From Maylandia zebra (Eukaryota > Chordata > Actinopteri > Cichliformes > Cichlidae): DNA of 64,000 nt. The position numbers and the translations under genes are program-made. Positions 18,636 through 52,720 of the stretch are shown piece after piece. The stretch covers positions 19,502,056 to 19,566,055 of the forward strand of contig NC_135187.1 of the NCBI RefSeq assembly GCF_041146795.1. Direction: 5' to 3'. How positions within the stretch are numbered: position 1 is the first letter of the stretch; every line of letters starts with the position of its first letter. The notes below the pieces were generated by a model. That model did no database searches. It was not told where the DNA came from and saw only the letters and a list, made by a program, of their open reading frames with translations.

Positions 18636-21600
18636 GTGAGTATCGAGTCGTTAGCGGTCGCGGTTGCTCAGGGGGGTGTTTATGCACGCTTCGGTGCGGG
18701 TATTGTCGTTACTGTGGCTCTGAAAGGGCGCTAAACGAGAATATTTTGCGAGGCTGAAGCGGCTGCCTCCCTTTCTGCTGCCTGCCTCCTTCCTCCCGTT
18801 GTGTCGGTCTTCCGCTCCAGACAGCTCTCGGGCCTTTGTTAGCATCCGCGTCACCGGGACCCGTGGGGCTGCAGGCTCGGCGGACAGGTGTAGTCCTCTG
18901 GTTATTTATTAATAACCACACTACGGTGGTGGGGAGCGGTTAAAAACACTGCGCGTTTGTCCACCGGTTCGCCCGGGCTGAGCTTGTGTCGGGAGGCCGT
19001 GTTATTGTTGGTAGACACATAGTGAACCCCCCCCACGGCAGCTCCGGGGCTGGCGTGACGGGACGCGGATGCATAAAGGTAGCTGCCGTGAATTATTTCA
19101 CGAAGCATCCCCATACTCGGTTTCGTTTTGATGTGTCATGTCTGCCGGGAGAGAAATGTTGCTCCAGCGTTATCCCCCCTTGCTAGCTTGCATGCTGCCC
19201 CTCTCGTATTGTCACACCCCTGTCTGTGCCCGGTATGCGGTGGATTGATCCCCCGGTATTGAATGATTAACCCAGTTAGACCGTGAACACCGCCGCCTGT
19301 TTCCGGGTCCTCGCATCAAACTTGTGGCAGACCGAGCCGTGTGCGCTTCTCGGCGGGGAATGGCCGCACTGTGCTGGATTTCCGGGTGTTTCTCTGGCTG
19401 ATTTCGGAGCAGTAGCAGAGGGATAAAGAGCTAACATTTCCTTGTGGCCTGTCCAAGAGCGGAGGAGGGATGATCAGTCGGTCGATTTGTTTTTATCTTA
19501 TTATGGGAGGGGGGTCTTCATCCGGTCAGCTTGTGGTTTTGTCTTTGTAGAGGGGGTGTGTTGCACAGTGGTTACAGCAGACGTTGGTAGCTTGCATGTG
19601 TTTGATTCATAGTGTCTGCCAGTCTCTTGCAAAGGTAATTACCGTATATGGCTCAGTGCAAAAAGAAGTGCTTGTAATTTCTTTCTAGCCTGTGGGGACA
19701 TTAATGGGAAGCTGCTCATTTTAACAGAGATTAGAGGTAAGAGTCAAATACAAATTACACCCTTCTCTCATTGCTGGAGATCAGGGGCTGTTGTGTAAAA
19801 TTGTTGACCACCAAATGCTTGGCCTTTAGGTCCACACCGCACATTTTAAAGATAATCTGTCCTTCACTCTTTACCTGGGTTAACAAAACAACTTCTTAAA
19901 AAATAAGCACCACATCTTTGTCTCTGTTACATGGCTAAATAAATCCTCTAATTCTCACACCAATGTGCATAGTTACTATTTTAAATTGTTCCTTTTACAC
20001 AATGCACTAAATGCACTGCAGGTTTGAGAGGTAAATCTAGCAAAGACTTGTGCATTCCAATACAATAACAGGGATATTGTTACAGAGAGCCTCGGATCAA
20101 AGTTTATGGCCATTAATTCTGTAGTTTATAATACATCTGATCTATATTGTCATGGAAACTGTTGAATGATTAGATACCAGCTAACATTTTCATCAAAAAA
20201 CTAAACATTATGATATTCATAAATGGGGGATGTATTGCAGGACTGATTTACCCCCTGAAAGCCATGCCTGTAAACAAACAGTTCTGCACGTGCAGTACTG
20301 TGCAGTACTGTGCAAAAGTTTTAAGCCCCTCCTTATTTCTTTATGCTTAACTAGGAAAATGAGAAATCTATGCCATAGTTTTCAGGAATGCTTCCTCCTT
20401 CATACAGATTCAAGTAATGTGAACAAAAGATGTGTTTTGCGACAGGCTGCTAGTAACAGTGCCTAATGTTGCATTTAAAGTTGGTTCTTTGATAAGTTGT
20501 CTGTTATGCATAAACACAACACTGGTTCATCCCTTGAGTTAGGTATTTTTTTTCTGCTTGAATGATTCATAGGTCAGTGCTAAGGGGCTTAACGAACAAA
20601 GAAAAAAAGTGTTCCTCTGAAAATGGCCAGGTGCAAGGACAGAAAATGAGTGAAAAACTCAAGACAACCTGCAGAACTTTGATAAAGACCAGTTAAAAAC
20701 AACTTTAAGACAGTGTGGCTCCTTGGAAGCCACACTGCTGTGAAACACCTTGAACTGGTCAGGAAGTAACTCATCAGTGACTCTGCAGAATATGCAGGCC
20801 ACTCTGTGTGTGTGTCTAAATACCTTTTTAGGGGTGAGTAATTTGTAGAAGTTTCACAACATTCCTGCCAAGTGAACCTTTGTTACTGGAGTTCATAGCA
20901 GCGTGTTTGCATCAGCCAGATACAGAGGGTGCAGTAAAGTTTACATTCTGCTGCCGATAGGCAGGTTGGCAGTTAAATCAGCTGCTGCCCTGGGCTGGCT
21001 TGTAAAATGTTCTCTGGTTTACTTCTGTATCTGTTGATCCCAGTGCTCTTGTGCTGATCCTCAGCAGTTAGGCAGCTTTAATAACAGTTCACCATTTTGT
21101 CGTAAGAGTGTTATACCAACAGTCTGGTAAGCAGTATTGCAGCATTGTGTGTGATATTCTTTGACCTTTCTTCACAAAGAATAAAGTCCAAAGATGGTTT
21201 GAAGGTTTGACTGTTTTAGTTAGGTTAAAATTTTATTTTTTAGGTACATTGTAGTGCTTTTGAATTGTGATTCTAATATATAACCTGTGCACACTGATAG
21301 ATTTAAAGTTTGCTTTTAGCTCGCGTGAAGCTAGTTTTTGTTATTGTATTGCAGTTGCATAAAACAGCGTTAACTGTCACCTGGTGCAGAAAGTAAACAA
21401 TATTTGTTTAAATATTTTTGCATCTCTGGTTTGTTGTCAAACGTGTGAGGGCTGCCCTACTGGAAAATGAATGAATTTTGGCTCATTTGTGCCTTAATCA
21501 AGACGTTTATGTCATTAATACTGCAAAACAAAGTGGTTACACTGAACAATGAAATTCTGACTTTGCAGGTTCCCTTCACACAAGTAAAAACAAAATTAAA

Positions 21601-22372
21601 ATACAAAATAATAAGCACAGAAAATAAATAACATAAAGCAAGTACTACAGTACACTGGAGTGTAGTCAGAATATAAAGTGTAGTTTGGTATCTATATTAA
21701 TTGGTTTACAGGATAGTGGCACTGAGCCTGACCTTTGACCACAACTCTGGGGGAACCGTAATATTACAGACAAATGATTTGGTTCATTTTGCTTCATATG
21801 CTTCCAGCCACCTCGTTTCTGAGTTAGGGGTCATTGTTCACAGCAGTTTAATTGCTGTGAACTAATTTGGCATCAAGCTGGCATGATGACATGGGAAAAT
21901 GTTAGGTATGAAGATAATATAGTGGGATATCAGCTTTATTATTCTGAGTTGTTTTTAGAGGAGCATGTATTATACAACCCTGCAGTACATCCACCCTGGC
22001 AAAAGTCAGCTTTGTTGTTGTTGTTTTTGTAGAGATGCATGGATTCATGCTTTAGATTGTTGTGCTGATTAATTATGCTGCATTGTGTTGCAGTGTGTTT
22101 TTTCCCTTTCTTCTCATTTAGGAGCAGATGAGCTTTTAATTTACAGCCCACAAATGAATAAACATCAAATCTCAATAATTATTTTATTGCAGCGAAGTTG
22201 GTTATTGGACTGCAGCGTTTTTATTCATAATTTGACACTTGTGCTTCGCGGCTGTTGGATCTTCACCGTTCATCATAAGATTCGGTGTTAAATTGGTCAG
22301 AGTGCTCCAAACTTTTACTATGTTGAACTGTTATGTTTTCTGTGACTGATGCATTTCACTCACTCTGGACAG
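18636..22372 (+). other. PUM1: PUM1 intron 1
   Basis: CpG-rich to about 19500, then AT-rich. A Tc1-like remnant lies at 20285-20790. Nothing else recognised. Confidence 0.65.
20285..20790. mobile_element. Degenerate Tc1/mariner-like remnant
   Basis: Contains GTGCAGTACTGTGCAAAAGT with TTTTAAGCCCC, the usual terminal text of a Tc1-like family in fish, and further on an AAAATGGCCAGGTGCAAGGA start-like segment. No frame is kept. Orientation and limits are uncertain. Confidence 0.5.
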
Positions 22373-22383
22373 GCTGTGGTGGA

Positions 22384-44525
<22,142 letters not shown>

Positions 44526-45305
44526 ACTGAACCCCCTCCTCCTCCCCCACCCCAAAATCATGTCTACCACCTCCCCACCCTTCAGCTCACCTTCCTCATG
44601 CCTTCATGTCTACCCCACCCACCCCCTCGTCTGACCCTTCAGAAAGCATCATGCCCACTTCACCCCACCAAATCCTCATAGAGGACATCGTGTACCCCTC
44701 CCACCACTGTTTCCATGACAACCCTTCGGGAGGAGCCTGTTGCTACAGGCAGCCTTAGTTGGTGGGTTGGGTTTTTTCTTCTTTTTTTTTCGTGGTTGGA
44801 TTTTTGGCACCCCTCCCCCCACTGGACTCCAGTCTGTAAACTGGGTGCAGTGGAAGGCAGCGACGGTGGCAGGAGGGGGTGAACAAGGAGAGGTGAGACC
44901 CACTCTACTCACCCCACTCCTCCTTTTCTTTTTTTTTTTTTCTTTTTTTCCTTTTTTGCTTCTGATAAACTCAAAAGATAAATCTTTCACTTTTTGCTAC
45001 TGCTGCATACACAATCCTAGAGCCCCCTCCTCCTCCTCTCATTCTAGCTATTTACCACTATGAGATGGAACGAGTATTTAATTTGTCTGACGTCCCCGAA
45101 TCATAGACAGACACACACACACAGACACACACATGCGCGCGCGCCACCATCAGCTAACCAGCAGACAGATCATTTAGCATGGGAGATTCGTTTTCTGGTC
45201 TTGCTTCTATAAATATAACGTGTATACTTGGTGTAGACCTTTGCATATATATATATAAATATATATATAAAACTTTGTAGTTTTTCTGGTTTTTGATGTT
45301 GAATC

Positions 45306-45386
45306 TGTATCTATAATGTATCCTAGTAGTGACCACATACTTCTGACTGTATAATTGTACATTTGTAAACCCTTGTAATGTAAAAG
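45306..45386 (+). promoter_or_regulatory. PUM1: Cluster of UGUA cores (possible Pumilio response elements)
   Basis: Seven TGTA cores start at 45306, 45317, 45348, 45356, 45364, 45374 and 45379. The one at 45356 (TGTACATT) differs from the full UGUAnAUA element by one base. Confidence 0.5.
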
Positions 45387-45527
45387 TGCTTTACCACCCT
45401 TTTTTGGTATGAGAAGAAGAAAAAAAAAAGAAAAAAAATCTCACTCTGGGGGACAAAAAAAAGGAAAAAAAAAAACTGTGCATTTCAGTGTATATTCTCA
45501 CCTCCTTGGTTGTGACATATGAGTTGT

Positions 45528-45549
45528 TGTATATTGTAAATTGTAATAT
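45528..45549 (+). promoter_or_regulatory. PUM1: Three overlapping UGUA cores at 7-base spacing
   Basis: TGTATATT (45528), TGTAAATT (45535) and TGTAATAT (45542) follow one another. The first two are one base off the eight-base Pumilio consensus. Confidence 0.5.
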
Positions 45550-46230
45550 CAAATTTTGTTTTGAAAAGCCCTTTCTATACAGCGTTGTACTTGTACAAAG
45601 ATTCGCCACGCTTGGTTTTATCTTTATCTCGTCACTGCTTAACTTAAAGACGTCGATCTCCCGCCGACTCCCAATTGGACACGTTCGGATAGATTAGTGG
45701 TGTCTTCTGGTTTGTTTTTTGTTTGTTTGTTGTTTTGGTGGGGAGGGGGGGGGGACTTTTTGACCTTTTTTAAGATCTTTTTATAGGAATGCTTTACCCC
45801 ATGAAATGTGTCATGTGTTTTGAGTACGCTGGCTGGGTGGGAGAAATAACTTTTACTCATTTAAACCCCCCGTCCCCTTCTCCCCCCAAACTCCTCAGTT
45901 ACCCATGACTGTTTTCAGGGGTAAACGCGTGGATTGTACAGAGGAGACTCTTGTGTTTTTTGGCATTTTCTCTAGTGCTGTAAGTGCTGTATCATACTGT
46001 CCATGTCCTTTTGGGTGAGAGAGAGGCCGCCCGCCACAGCGCGGTGTACATTTGGAGCAGCCTTGTGTATATTTACTACGAGCACACCTGTAACCATATG
46101 TGTATAGTTAACAGAACCTGTGTATGCTTATTGCCTGGGCAACTATTTTTTGTAACTCCTGTTGTAGATTGTCTCTAAACAATTGTGTGATCTTTATTTT
46201 GAAACCAAACTGAACAAAAAAAAAAAAACT

Positions 46231-46737
46231 TTGAAAATTTACCCGCCTCCGCTGTGCTTCATTGTGTGTCTGGTACTCTCGTTATGTTGAATCGAGAAAC
46301 AGGATCCTCTGTGCCGTAGCGTGTGTTCGATGTCTACCGAATGGATACGGCTGCAATTACACAGCAAGAGTCAAGAGAGGGGAGCAGGGCGTTTGGTCCT
46401 GATGCTCCACTTTCTCCCATAAATGTGGCTGATTAATGAGGCTGGCACCTTAATGGGGCATCGCAAGGACTGACAAACCAGCAGTGCTGAATGGAAGAAG
46501 TCGGGAACAATTTAAGTAATGTGTACCAAAAACCGCCTCTATTATTTTTGACTCCCTGCTCTGTTTATGCTCATTATGTGATCGCAATAGGAAGAGCATG
46601 AGTGAAAACCCTCCTACGGTCAATGGAGAAGAAGTCCTAATTTACTGATAATCAGCCTGCATTGCAGTGTTGAACAGGCCTCAGTCAGAACACATCCATC
46701 TTGTAGTCCTCCAGTGCTGTCATTCAAACAGACTGCA
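46231..46737. other. Intergenic sequence after PUM1
   Basis: No gene, repeat or signal recognised in these 500 bases. Confidence 0.6.
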
Positions 46738-47525
46738 ATATATTGTCAAGAGTATTCAGTCACCCATTCAAATTATAGGATTCAGGTGTATAAAATCAAG
46801 CACCTGGGCATGAAGACTGCCTCTATAAACATTTGTGAAAGAATGGGTCGCTCTTAGGAGCTCCAAACGGTGCTTGGAGAGCTTCACAGAATAGGTTTCC
46901 ATGATTGAGCGGCTACATCACTAAGCACAATATTACAGTGGTGTAAAGCACGCCACGACTGGACTGTAGAGGAGTGGAGATGTATTCTCTGAGTCACCCT
47001 TCTCCGTCTCGCAATCTGACGGATGAATCAGGGTTTGGCGGTTGCCAAGTGTAAAGTTTCTAGGTGTAGGGTTGTTTTTCAGGAGTTGGGCTTGGCCCCT
47101 TAGTTCCAGTGAAAGGAACTCTTAATGCTTCAGTATACCAAGATATTTAATTGTCCCAACTTTGTAGGAACAGTTTGGGCATAGCCCCTTCCTGTTCCAA
47201 CATGACCGGTGCACAAAGCAAGGACCATAAAGACATGAATAAGCACGTTTAGTGTGGAAAGACTTGACTGGCCTGCACCGAGTCCTCACCTCAACCTGAT
47301 AAAACGCCAATTAGAGCGGAGTCTATGAGCCAGGCCTTCTCGTCCAACATCAGTGTCTGACCTCACAAATACACATCCAGAAGAAGGTCAACATTCCCAT
47401 TAACACACTCCTAAAACCTGTGGAAAATCTTCCCAGAACAGAAGCTGTTATAGCTGGAAAAGGTGGGCCGATGTCATATTAAACCCTGCCTTAAGGCAGA
47501 TGAGTGAATACTTTTAACAATATGT
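46738..47525 (+). mobile_element. Degenerate Tc1/mariner transposon (family B)
   Basis: Terminal inverted repeats ATATTGTCAAGAGTATTCAG (from 46740) and, on the other strand, ATATTGTTAAAAGTATTCAC (ending 47523), preceded by TA-rich target sequence. The interior has the transposase order: AGAATGGGTCGCTC start-like text at about 46841, TTCAGTATACCAAG near 47130, CCTGTTCCAACATGACCGG near 47192 (the QHD catalytic region) and CGAGTCCTCACCTCAACC near 47279 (the PDLN region). About 790 bases, with broken frames and probable deletions. Confidence 0.85.
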
Positions 47526-47980
47526 TAAACATGTATTCACTGCGAACGTGGTGGGAGAACACACCCAAGACTACCAGAATCTACATCAGACCGAGTTTTA
47601 TTTGAAGACACACCTGATGGCTTTATTTGGCAGTGCTTTCTTTAAAAAAGGTCACATTTTATAAGCCTAACAAAGCATTCTGATCCCACTAATCACAGGT
47701 AGGTAAAACCTACTTAATAGTCTTTCGCAATCAATCAGATGCAATTCAACATTTTCCCAAGGCTAATTTCGGGATAAGGAGGGAACACGTGGTCTGCAGT
47801 GGCAGGTGGAGCTGAGAAACCAAACGGAGGCACGCTCAAGTTCACCTTCAGACGTCGCTGGTGGTTGTAAAAGTGGCGAACACAACTTTAAGCATATGAC
47901 GGGTCATTAAATGTTTCCACTCCGGTTGCTGCGGTGCAATAACAGCTAACCATACTGCAAGAGCCGAGAGGGAAGGGGGG
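47526..47980. other. Intergenic sequence before SDC3
   Basis: Nothing recognised; composition shifts to GC-rich near 47760. Confidence 0.6.
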
Positions 47981-48750
47981 GGGGTGTTATCGCGCGATAT
48001 CAACCCCTCTTACGTACAGGCGCAGGTGTGACTGAGCCAATCACGGCGCAGGAGCGCGGTTGACCGTTAAAGGTGTGTGAGCGGTTAACCAAACCAACAC
48101 CGCGGTCCGCTGCTTGTGAATTTACAGACTGCTTATTGTTTTGTTTTAGGGGGGGCTGCGGGTGCCTAACCGAGCTGCAGGGGGCATCCTCGCCCTTGCA
48201 CGCGGAGATCCACCCCCAACCCCTACACTTCCTTTTAACGCACACATATACACACCCCCTCCTCCTGCCAAACTCCCAGGCCAGCGTCGCCATACGGAAC
48301 ATCCTGCCCTCAACGGAGAGGGGGAGGAGAGAGAGAGAGAGAGAGGTAGAGAGAGCTCGTGCGTGTATTAAGAGAGCGAGAGAGACGAGGTCTGGCTTCT
48401 TCTGGTAGTAAATTATCAGATTTCGAGCGCAAAAACTCGCAGAAACAGACAGATCGGAAGGCATCGTGGAAATCTGCTTCAGCGGTGACCGGAACCAGCA
48501 GCAGGAGCGCGTGAAGCCTTGGATTAAAAAGCCCGACTACAAGGACGGATGGTCGCGCAGACGGGCGGCTCGCTCTGAAGTTGGACAGACTACCGAGGCA
48601 CCGAGAGCAAGGAGCCGGCGACAGCCAGCAGCAGCTTTTTTTTCTTTTTTGGGGGTCCCTCCACCTCCCAGAACCCTCCACCCCTCCCACACCGGTAAAG
48701 GCAGCAGCATCGGCGGCGGCACCGGGAGGCTGTGCCCGCGCACCCCGACC
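47980..48750 (+). promoter_or_regulatory. SDC3: SDC3 promoter and 5' UTR region
   Basis: GC- and CpG-rich block ending at the SDC3 start. It contains the 12-base palindrome TATCGCGCGATA at 47988-47999 and a GA tract at about 48323-48345. The transcription start is not fixed. An in-frame open stretch from an upstream ATG at 48466 reaches the chosen start without a stop. Confidence 0.55.
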
Positions 48751-48804
48751 ATGGAGCTGCCTTGGCTGCTGGCGCTCACGGCGCTGCTTGCTCACGCCAC
48801 CACG
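48751..48804 (+). CDS. SDC3: Syndecan-3, first coding exon (signal peptide)
   Basis: Exon encodes MELPWLLALTALLAHATT, 18 residues with a hydrophobic core typical of a signal peptide, and ends at the donor GTAAGC. The start context CCGACCATGG is an excellent Kozak match. The identity rests mainly on position and orientation: SDC3 follows PUM1 in vertebrates, and a signal peptide in exon 1 followed by a very long first intron is the known layout of syndecan-3. Syndecan-3 is a type I membrane heparan-sulphate proteoglycan of neural tissue with a short conserved cytoplasmic tail. No later exon was found in the window; the acidic Ser-Gly attachment region must lie to the right. The main uncertainty is that 18 residues cannot prove the family. 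Confidence 0.75.
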
Positions 48805-49055
48805 GTAAGCACGAGCCTTACATCCTTTGTTAACCGGGGAGCTCTCGTTGCGCACACGGGAGTCGGGGTGCGCGCACACGTGTATGTGTGTGTGTGAGTG
48901 CGCTATCGTTAATGAGACAGTGGCGGCGCGTCGGTGATCGGTAGGAAATCCTACACTCGACCCAGGATCCGTATTGGCCGTTCCAGACTCCTGTTAAGGA
49001 GGGGGGGCGGCTACCCCCTTGCACACCCCCTCCCCACCTCTCCCTTTGCTTTACG

Positions 49056-49057
<2 letters not shown>

Positions 49058-49126
<69 letters not shown>
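49058..49126 (+). repeat. (CA)n microsatellite
   Basis: Uninterrupted CA run of 69 bases in SDC3 intron 1. Confidence 0.95.
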
Positions 49127-49127
<1 letters not shown>

Positions 49128-49218
49128 AGCCTTTGTGTCTCAATGTCGGGATTTATTGTGGCCTGTGTGTCCCCTGGAGTCAGGAGGTGCGTGTGCGTGC
49201 ATGTGTGGAGGAGAGAGA

Positions 49219-49240
49219 GGGGGGGGGGGGGGGGGGGGGG
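49219..49240 (+). repeat. Poly-G run of 22
   Basis: Twenty-two consecutive G after a short GA tract; able to form a G-quadruplex in principle. Confidence 0.9.
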
Positions 49241-49405
49241 TTAATTAGCGGGTTATCTCTAATTGGGCTTGATTACGGGTGTTAATGCGGTGCCTCGTTC
49301 TGTGGTGTCTGTGTCACCAGCTCAACATCCTGCCCTTAATTTGGGGGCTCCAGTCATACTGCGGTTTTAACGACTTTATTACCAGGTACTCGCGCTGCAG
49401 GACGA

Positions 49406-49425
49406 TGTGTGTGTGTGTGTGTGTG

Positions 49426-49487
<62 letters not shown>
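49406..49487 (+). repeat. Compound (TG)n(GA)n microsatellite
   Basis: About eleven TG units (49406-49427) pass directly into thirty GA units (49428-49487). Confidence 0.95.
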
Positions 49488-49491
<4 letters not shown>

Positions 49492-49779
49492 GTGCCTGTG
49501 ACTGGATGTCCAGGGGTGCTCCATTACTTCCCAGATATCAGCGCCCTCATTGTGCGGATGCCAGAATCCAACTGGGGGGCATTCTCCGGTTATAAGTGTG
49601 TGTGACAGAGACAGCCCGCGGCGGTATGTGGTTGTGGCACAAAGTGGGTGGGGTAACGGGAAAGTTAACGGCGATGCGGTCCGCGAACGAGTGCTCGGAT
49701 GGAATGATGTCATCGGGAATCGCGAGGAGGCAAGCTGTTTAGGGAATGCGCGAGCCTCCCCCCTCCTCCTCTGCGCGCG

Positions 49780-49787
49780 CACACACA

Positions 49788-49824
<37 letters not shown>
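49780..49824 (+). repeat. (CA)n microsatellite
   Basis: CA run with one GA interruption, preceded by GCGCGCGC. Confidence 0.95.
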
Positions 49825-49827
<3 letters not shown>

Positions 49828-50149
49828 TCTCCTCTCCGGAACTATCCACGCCGAGCTTCACGCGCCCCCCGTAACACGCCCACACTTTCCGTTACCGATT
49901 AATCCAGATTTATCCCATAAGCAGCAGGAGGGGGTGGAGGAAGAGGGAGGAAGCTCGCTGAATCATTGAGAGAAAACGAGGATAGCGCCAAAAACACAAA
50001 TCAAGATCCAGATCTACTTTTGAGTTTCAAGACGCAGAAGCTGGAGGTTTTTAACACGTCTCCCCTGCTGTTTTATTTTTAGCTCATCTGCAGTTTTAGT
50101 TTTATACCTTCATTCATGGCTACTTCCTGTTAAAGGTCCCGAGCTGTTC

Positions 50150-50500
50150 TCACTAGTGCCATACTGCAAATGCTGATATCGATCTGATACCAAGTAAATG
50201 CAGGGCCAGCCGATACCAATACCGATATTGACACTTTCAACATAGAAAATGAACACATTTTAATGATCACTAAATCACAGAGTTTTAATTTCCATGATAA
50301 TTAGTTAGCATAACTAAACACATATATTTAATACGTTTTCTAATCAAATAATAATAACAATTTAACACATTTCAGCAGGCTACATAGAGGTAGAAATAGT
50401 ATCGGTTCCATTGCACTAGTATCGATCTGATGCACATACCAGCACTGCTGTCGATACCATCGATATTTGGATACCTCTATTTCTCACAGGCAATTAATTA
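50150..50500. mobile_element. Remnant of a DNA transposon with GATATCGAT-type ends
   Basis: CTGATATCGATCTGATACC at about 50173 and ACCGATATTGACAC at about 50221 are mirrored at the right by TATCGATCTGATGCAC (about 50420) and CGATACCATCGATATTTGG (about 50453). The AT-rich interior and the mirrored ends resemble a common fish DNA element; superfamily and exact ends are not determined. Confidence 0.5.
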
Positions 50501-51023
50501 AACAGACCAGAGAAACCAGTTCTACTTCAGAGAGATCCATCAGCTTTAAGCCACCTTTATACATAGTCACAGTTTTTATTTCCATATTGTTGTACAAAAG
50601 GCCCAAATGTTGCTGCTTAATGCCTTTTCTTGCCTAATTCACCCTTGCTTTGCTTGGACCATCTTTCGTTGTTTCTGCGGTGAAGCTGCACCAGTTCTGG
50701 CAGCTGTTTTCAACACCACACACTCACAGATATAAACACTTATTAGTAGGTCAGTCGGTTGCAATCCTTGCCAAAGATCCTTGGCCTCCAGCTGACCTAA
50801 TCTGTCTCTAAGTGTGCAGATGGAGACAGGTGTGTGACACACATACACGTAAATATACGCCGTGGTGAGGAGCGCACTGATAGATCAGCTGCCGTCGAGG
50901 GTCATAATTACAGACTCAACCTCAAGCAACCCCGGGCTTTGAATGCACGCGCGCATGACCCGTGGTCGCGTGCATCCGCTGATGAGCTCTTTTCTCAGAT
51001 GCTTCTTGGCTTGAAGCCAGGAG

Positions 51024-51025
<2 letters not shown>

Positions 51026-51056
<31 letters not shown>
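51026..51056 (+). repeat. (TG)n microsatellite
   Basis: TG run of about 31 bases. Confidence 0.95.
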
Positions 51057-51057
<1 letters not shown>

Positions 51058-51859
51058 CTGAGTGATTCCTGTGTTTTGTCCCTGTGGGTATTTCCTGTTG
51101 TCAAAGCTGTGACATCACATCCGGCCGTCTTTATTTTACATGGGGGACTGATTTTCCCACAGACATCTGTTGTGTCCCACGGATAGCCTGTGTGTGTGTG
51201 CGCGCGCATCCGTTTGCCTTCATGAGAACCCTGACTGTCCATCTGTCTGTGTGTGGGCTCAAAAATAGTGAATCTCCAATGCCAACAACTTGTTCTCGCC
51301 AGCCCTCTCTCTCCTTGAACAAGTGCGTTTTATGTGTGTGTTTGTCTGTGTTTGGCGGAAAGGCGTCGTGTTCTTGAGGATCATGTTCAACTCGTGGAAT
51401 GAATCAGTGTTTTGTGCCTCCGATAGCAGACAAAGCCCCCCATAGAGAGGAAGAAAGAGAGAAGGATCAAGGAGGAGGGGAAAAAATAGCCCAAGCCGGG
51501 CGGATTGAGGGAGAGTGTGGAATGTGAGAGGCAATCTGACACAGGAAGTGGGTCCTTCTCGCTCTCCTGGAGGACAAAGTCCCCCTCACGCAAACACATA
51601 CACACAAGGTGGCAGGTAGAAAACACAGCCAGGGTGGAGGAAGTATTTCAGGTGTGTGTATTAAGGGATGGGTGAGGGCATGGTATCCACCTTCCACTGG
51701 AGAGAGGAAATGAAAAGGATCATGGTTCATATCCGGAGCTGCATTCATGGACACAGTGAGAGAATAAAGATAGGCTTCAGCCCCCCTAACACCGGCCCGG
51801 GTGTTTGTGTGTCTGTTCATATCTGAAAGCAATTTCTTATCACATAGGACAGCAGATGT

Positions 51860-52230
51860 GCTGCATTTGAGTGAAATTAGTTTTTCTTTCTCGCGGAGAG
51901 TTTTAGTGCTCCATTCAGCCAAATGGGAATCGAAATTTCACATTTACCATTAAGGCGATAACGGCGGCGGGATGGACGGGGAGACCTGCCTGCACGGTGC
52001 CGGTCATGCCGATATGACCTCGTCTGATCTGAGAGAACAATGGGTGCTGAGAATCTGCAGCTGTGCGTGGAGTTTGACCTCCAAAATAAAAGCCGTGTGC
52101 AAAAAGCTGACAATAAATCAGAGCCCGTCATTATTGGCCCCGAGTAAGCCCAGAAAGATCGCAGCAATCTGCGGGACCTTTACCCGCTGATGTCAAACTG
52201 CATACTAATAATTTAGACGTTTCATCTCAT
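51860..52230. promoter_or_regulatory. Candidate conserved non-coding element
   Basis: Unique-looking, balanced-composition sequence free of repeats in a repeat-rich intron. It contains homeodomain-like and SOX-like motifs (AAATTAG-type core near 51877, AACAATGGG near 52037, TCATTATTGG near 52129). No long frame or splice pair. The call is a guess from texture only. Confidence 0.3.
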
Positions 52231-52439
52231 GTGACCCTTGTTTGTGAATATTCTTCTTCCAGTGAAGAGCATGTGACTGTTTACCCAGAACACAAAATTA
52301 GTGGGTGTCTGCAACCACGAGGGGAAAAAAAGATAGTTTGTTTTATCGAGCGATTATATGCGTGCATTTTGAGGGGTTTTTCTGTCAGAGTGGAGCAAAT
52401 TTCGTTCGCTTTTAACACCATTTTTTTCATTTGAGTATA

Positions 52440-52720
52440 AAAGTGCTGAGAAGAAGACCCAGCCTCCTTTTTTGTCCTCATGGCCATATCATTGTAATTT
52501 ATTATACTCTTTACTCAGCCTGCAGATGCTTCAGAATGCTGCAGCTCATCTTTAGCAAAGACTAAATGAAGCCCCTGTGGTTGAGAAGACTTGTTCTCAG
52601 AGCTCAGATTAACATGAAGAAGGACAGAGCTTTAGTCTGGTAACCTGGAATAGTTTACCTCTTATCATGAAAGGCATATTCGTCTCCATTTATACCCATG
52701 GATAATAAAGGCTGTAATGT
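52440..52720 (+). mobile_element. LINE-like remnant
   Basis: CAGATGCTTCAGAATGCTGC (about 52521) reads LQNAA, as in the reverse-transcriptase C-terminal region of fish LINEs. Further on, CCTGGAATAGTTTACCTC reads WNSLP, another typical LINE segment. Frames are broken. The family is not assigned. Confidence 0.45.

Larger units (their letters stand above)
17830..18660 (+). promoter_or_regulatory. PUM1: PUM1 promoter region, CpG-rich
   Basis: Two CpG-rich blocks (about 17830-18160 and 18400-18660) flank an AT-rich gap. The upstream block holds a perfect cAMP-response-element palindrome TGACGTCA at 17908-17915. The downstream block holds the first exon. There is no TATA box near the expected start. 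The transcription start is not fixed. Confidence 0.6.
44526..46230 (+). other. PUM1: PUM1 3' UTR
   Basis: About 1.7 kb from the stop to an A-run at 46217-46229. The last 180 bases look like the strongly conserved end of vertebrate PUM1 transcripts as I remember it (unverified). No AATAAA is present; TATAAA occurs at 45262-45267. It contains poly-T runs, an AT-alternating stretch (45247-45270) and two clusters of UGUA cores. Confidence 0.7.

Noticed and set aside
48310..48879. 189-residue minus-strand frame over the SDC3 first exon
   Set aside because: Arg/Pro/Ala-rich shadow frame in GC-rich sequence opposite a well-supported exon; no splice or family evidence.
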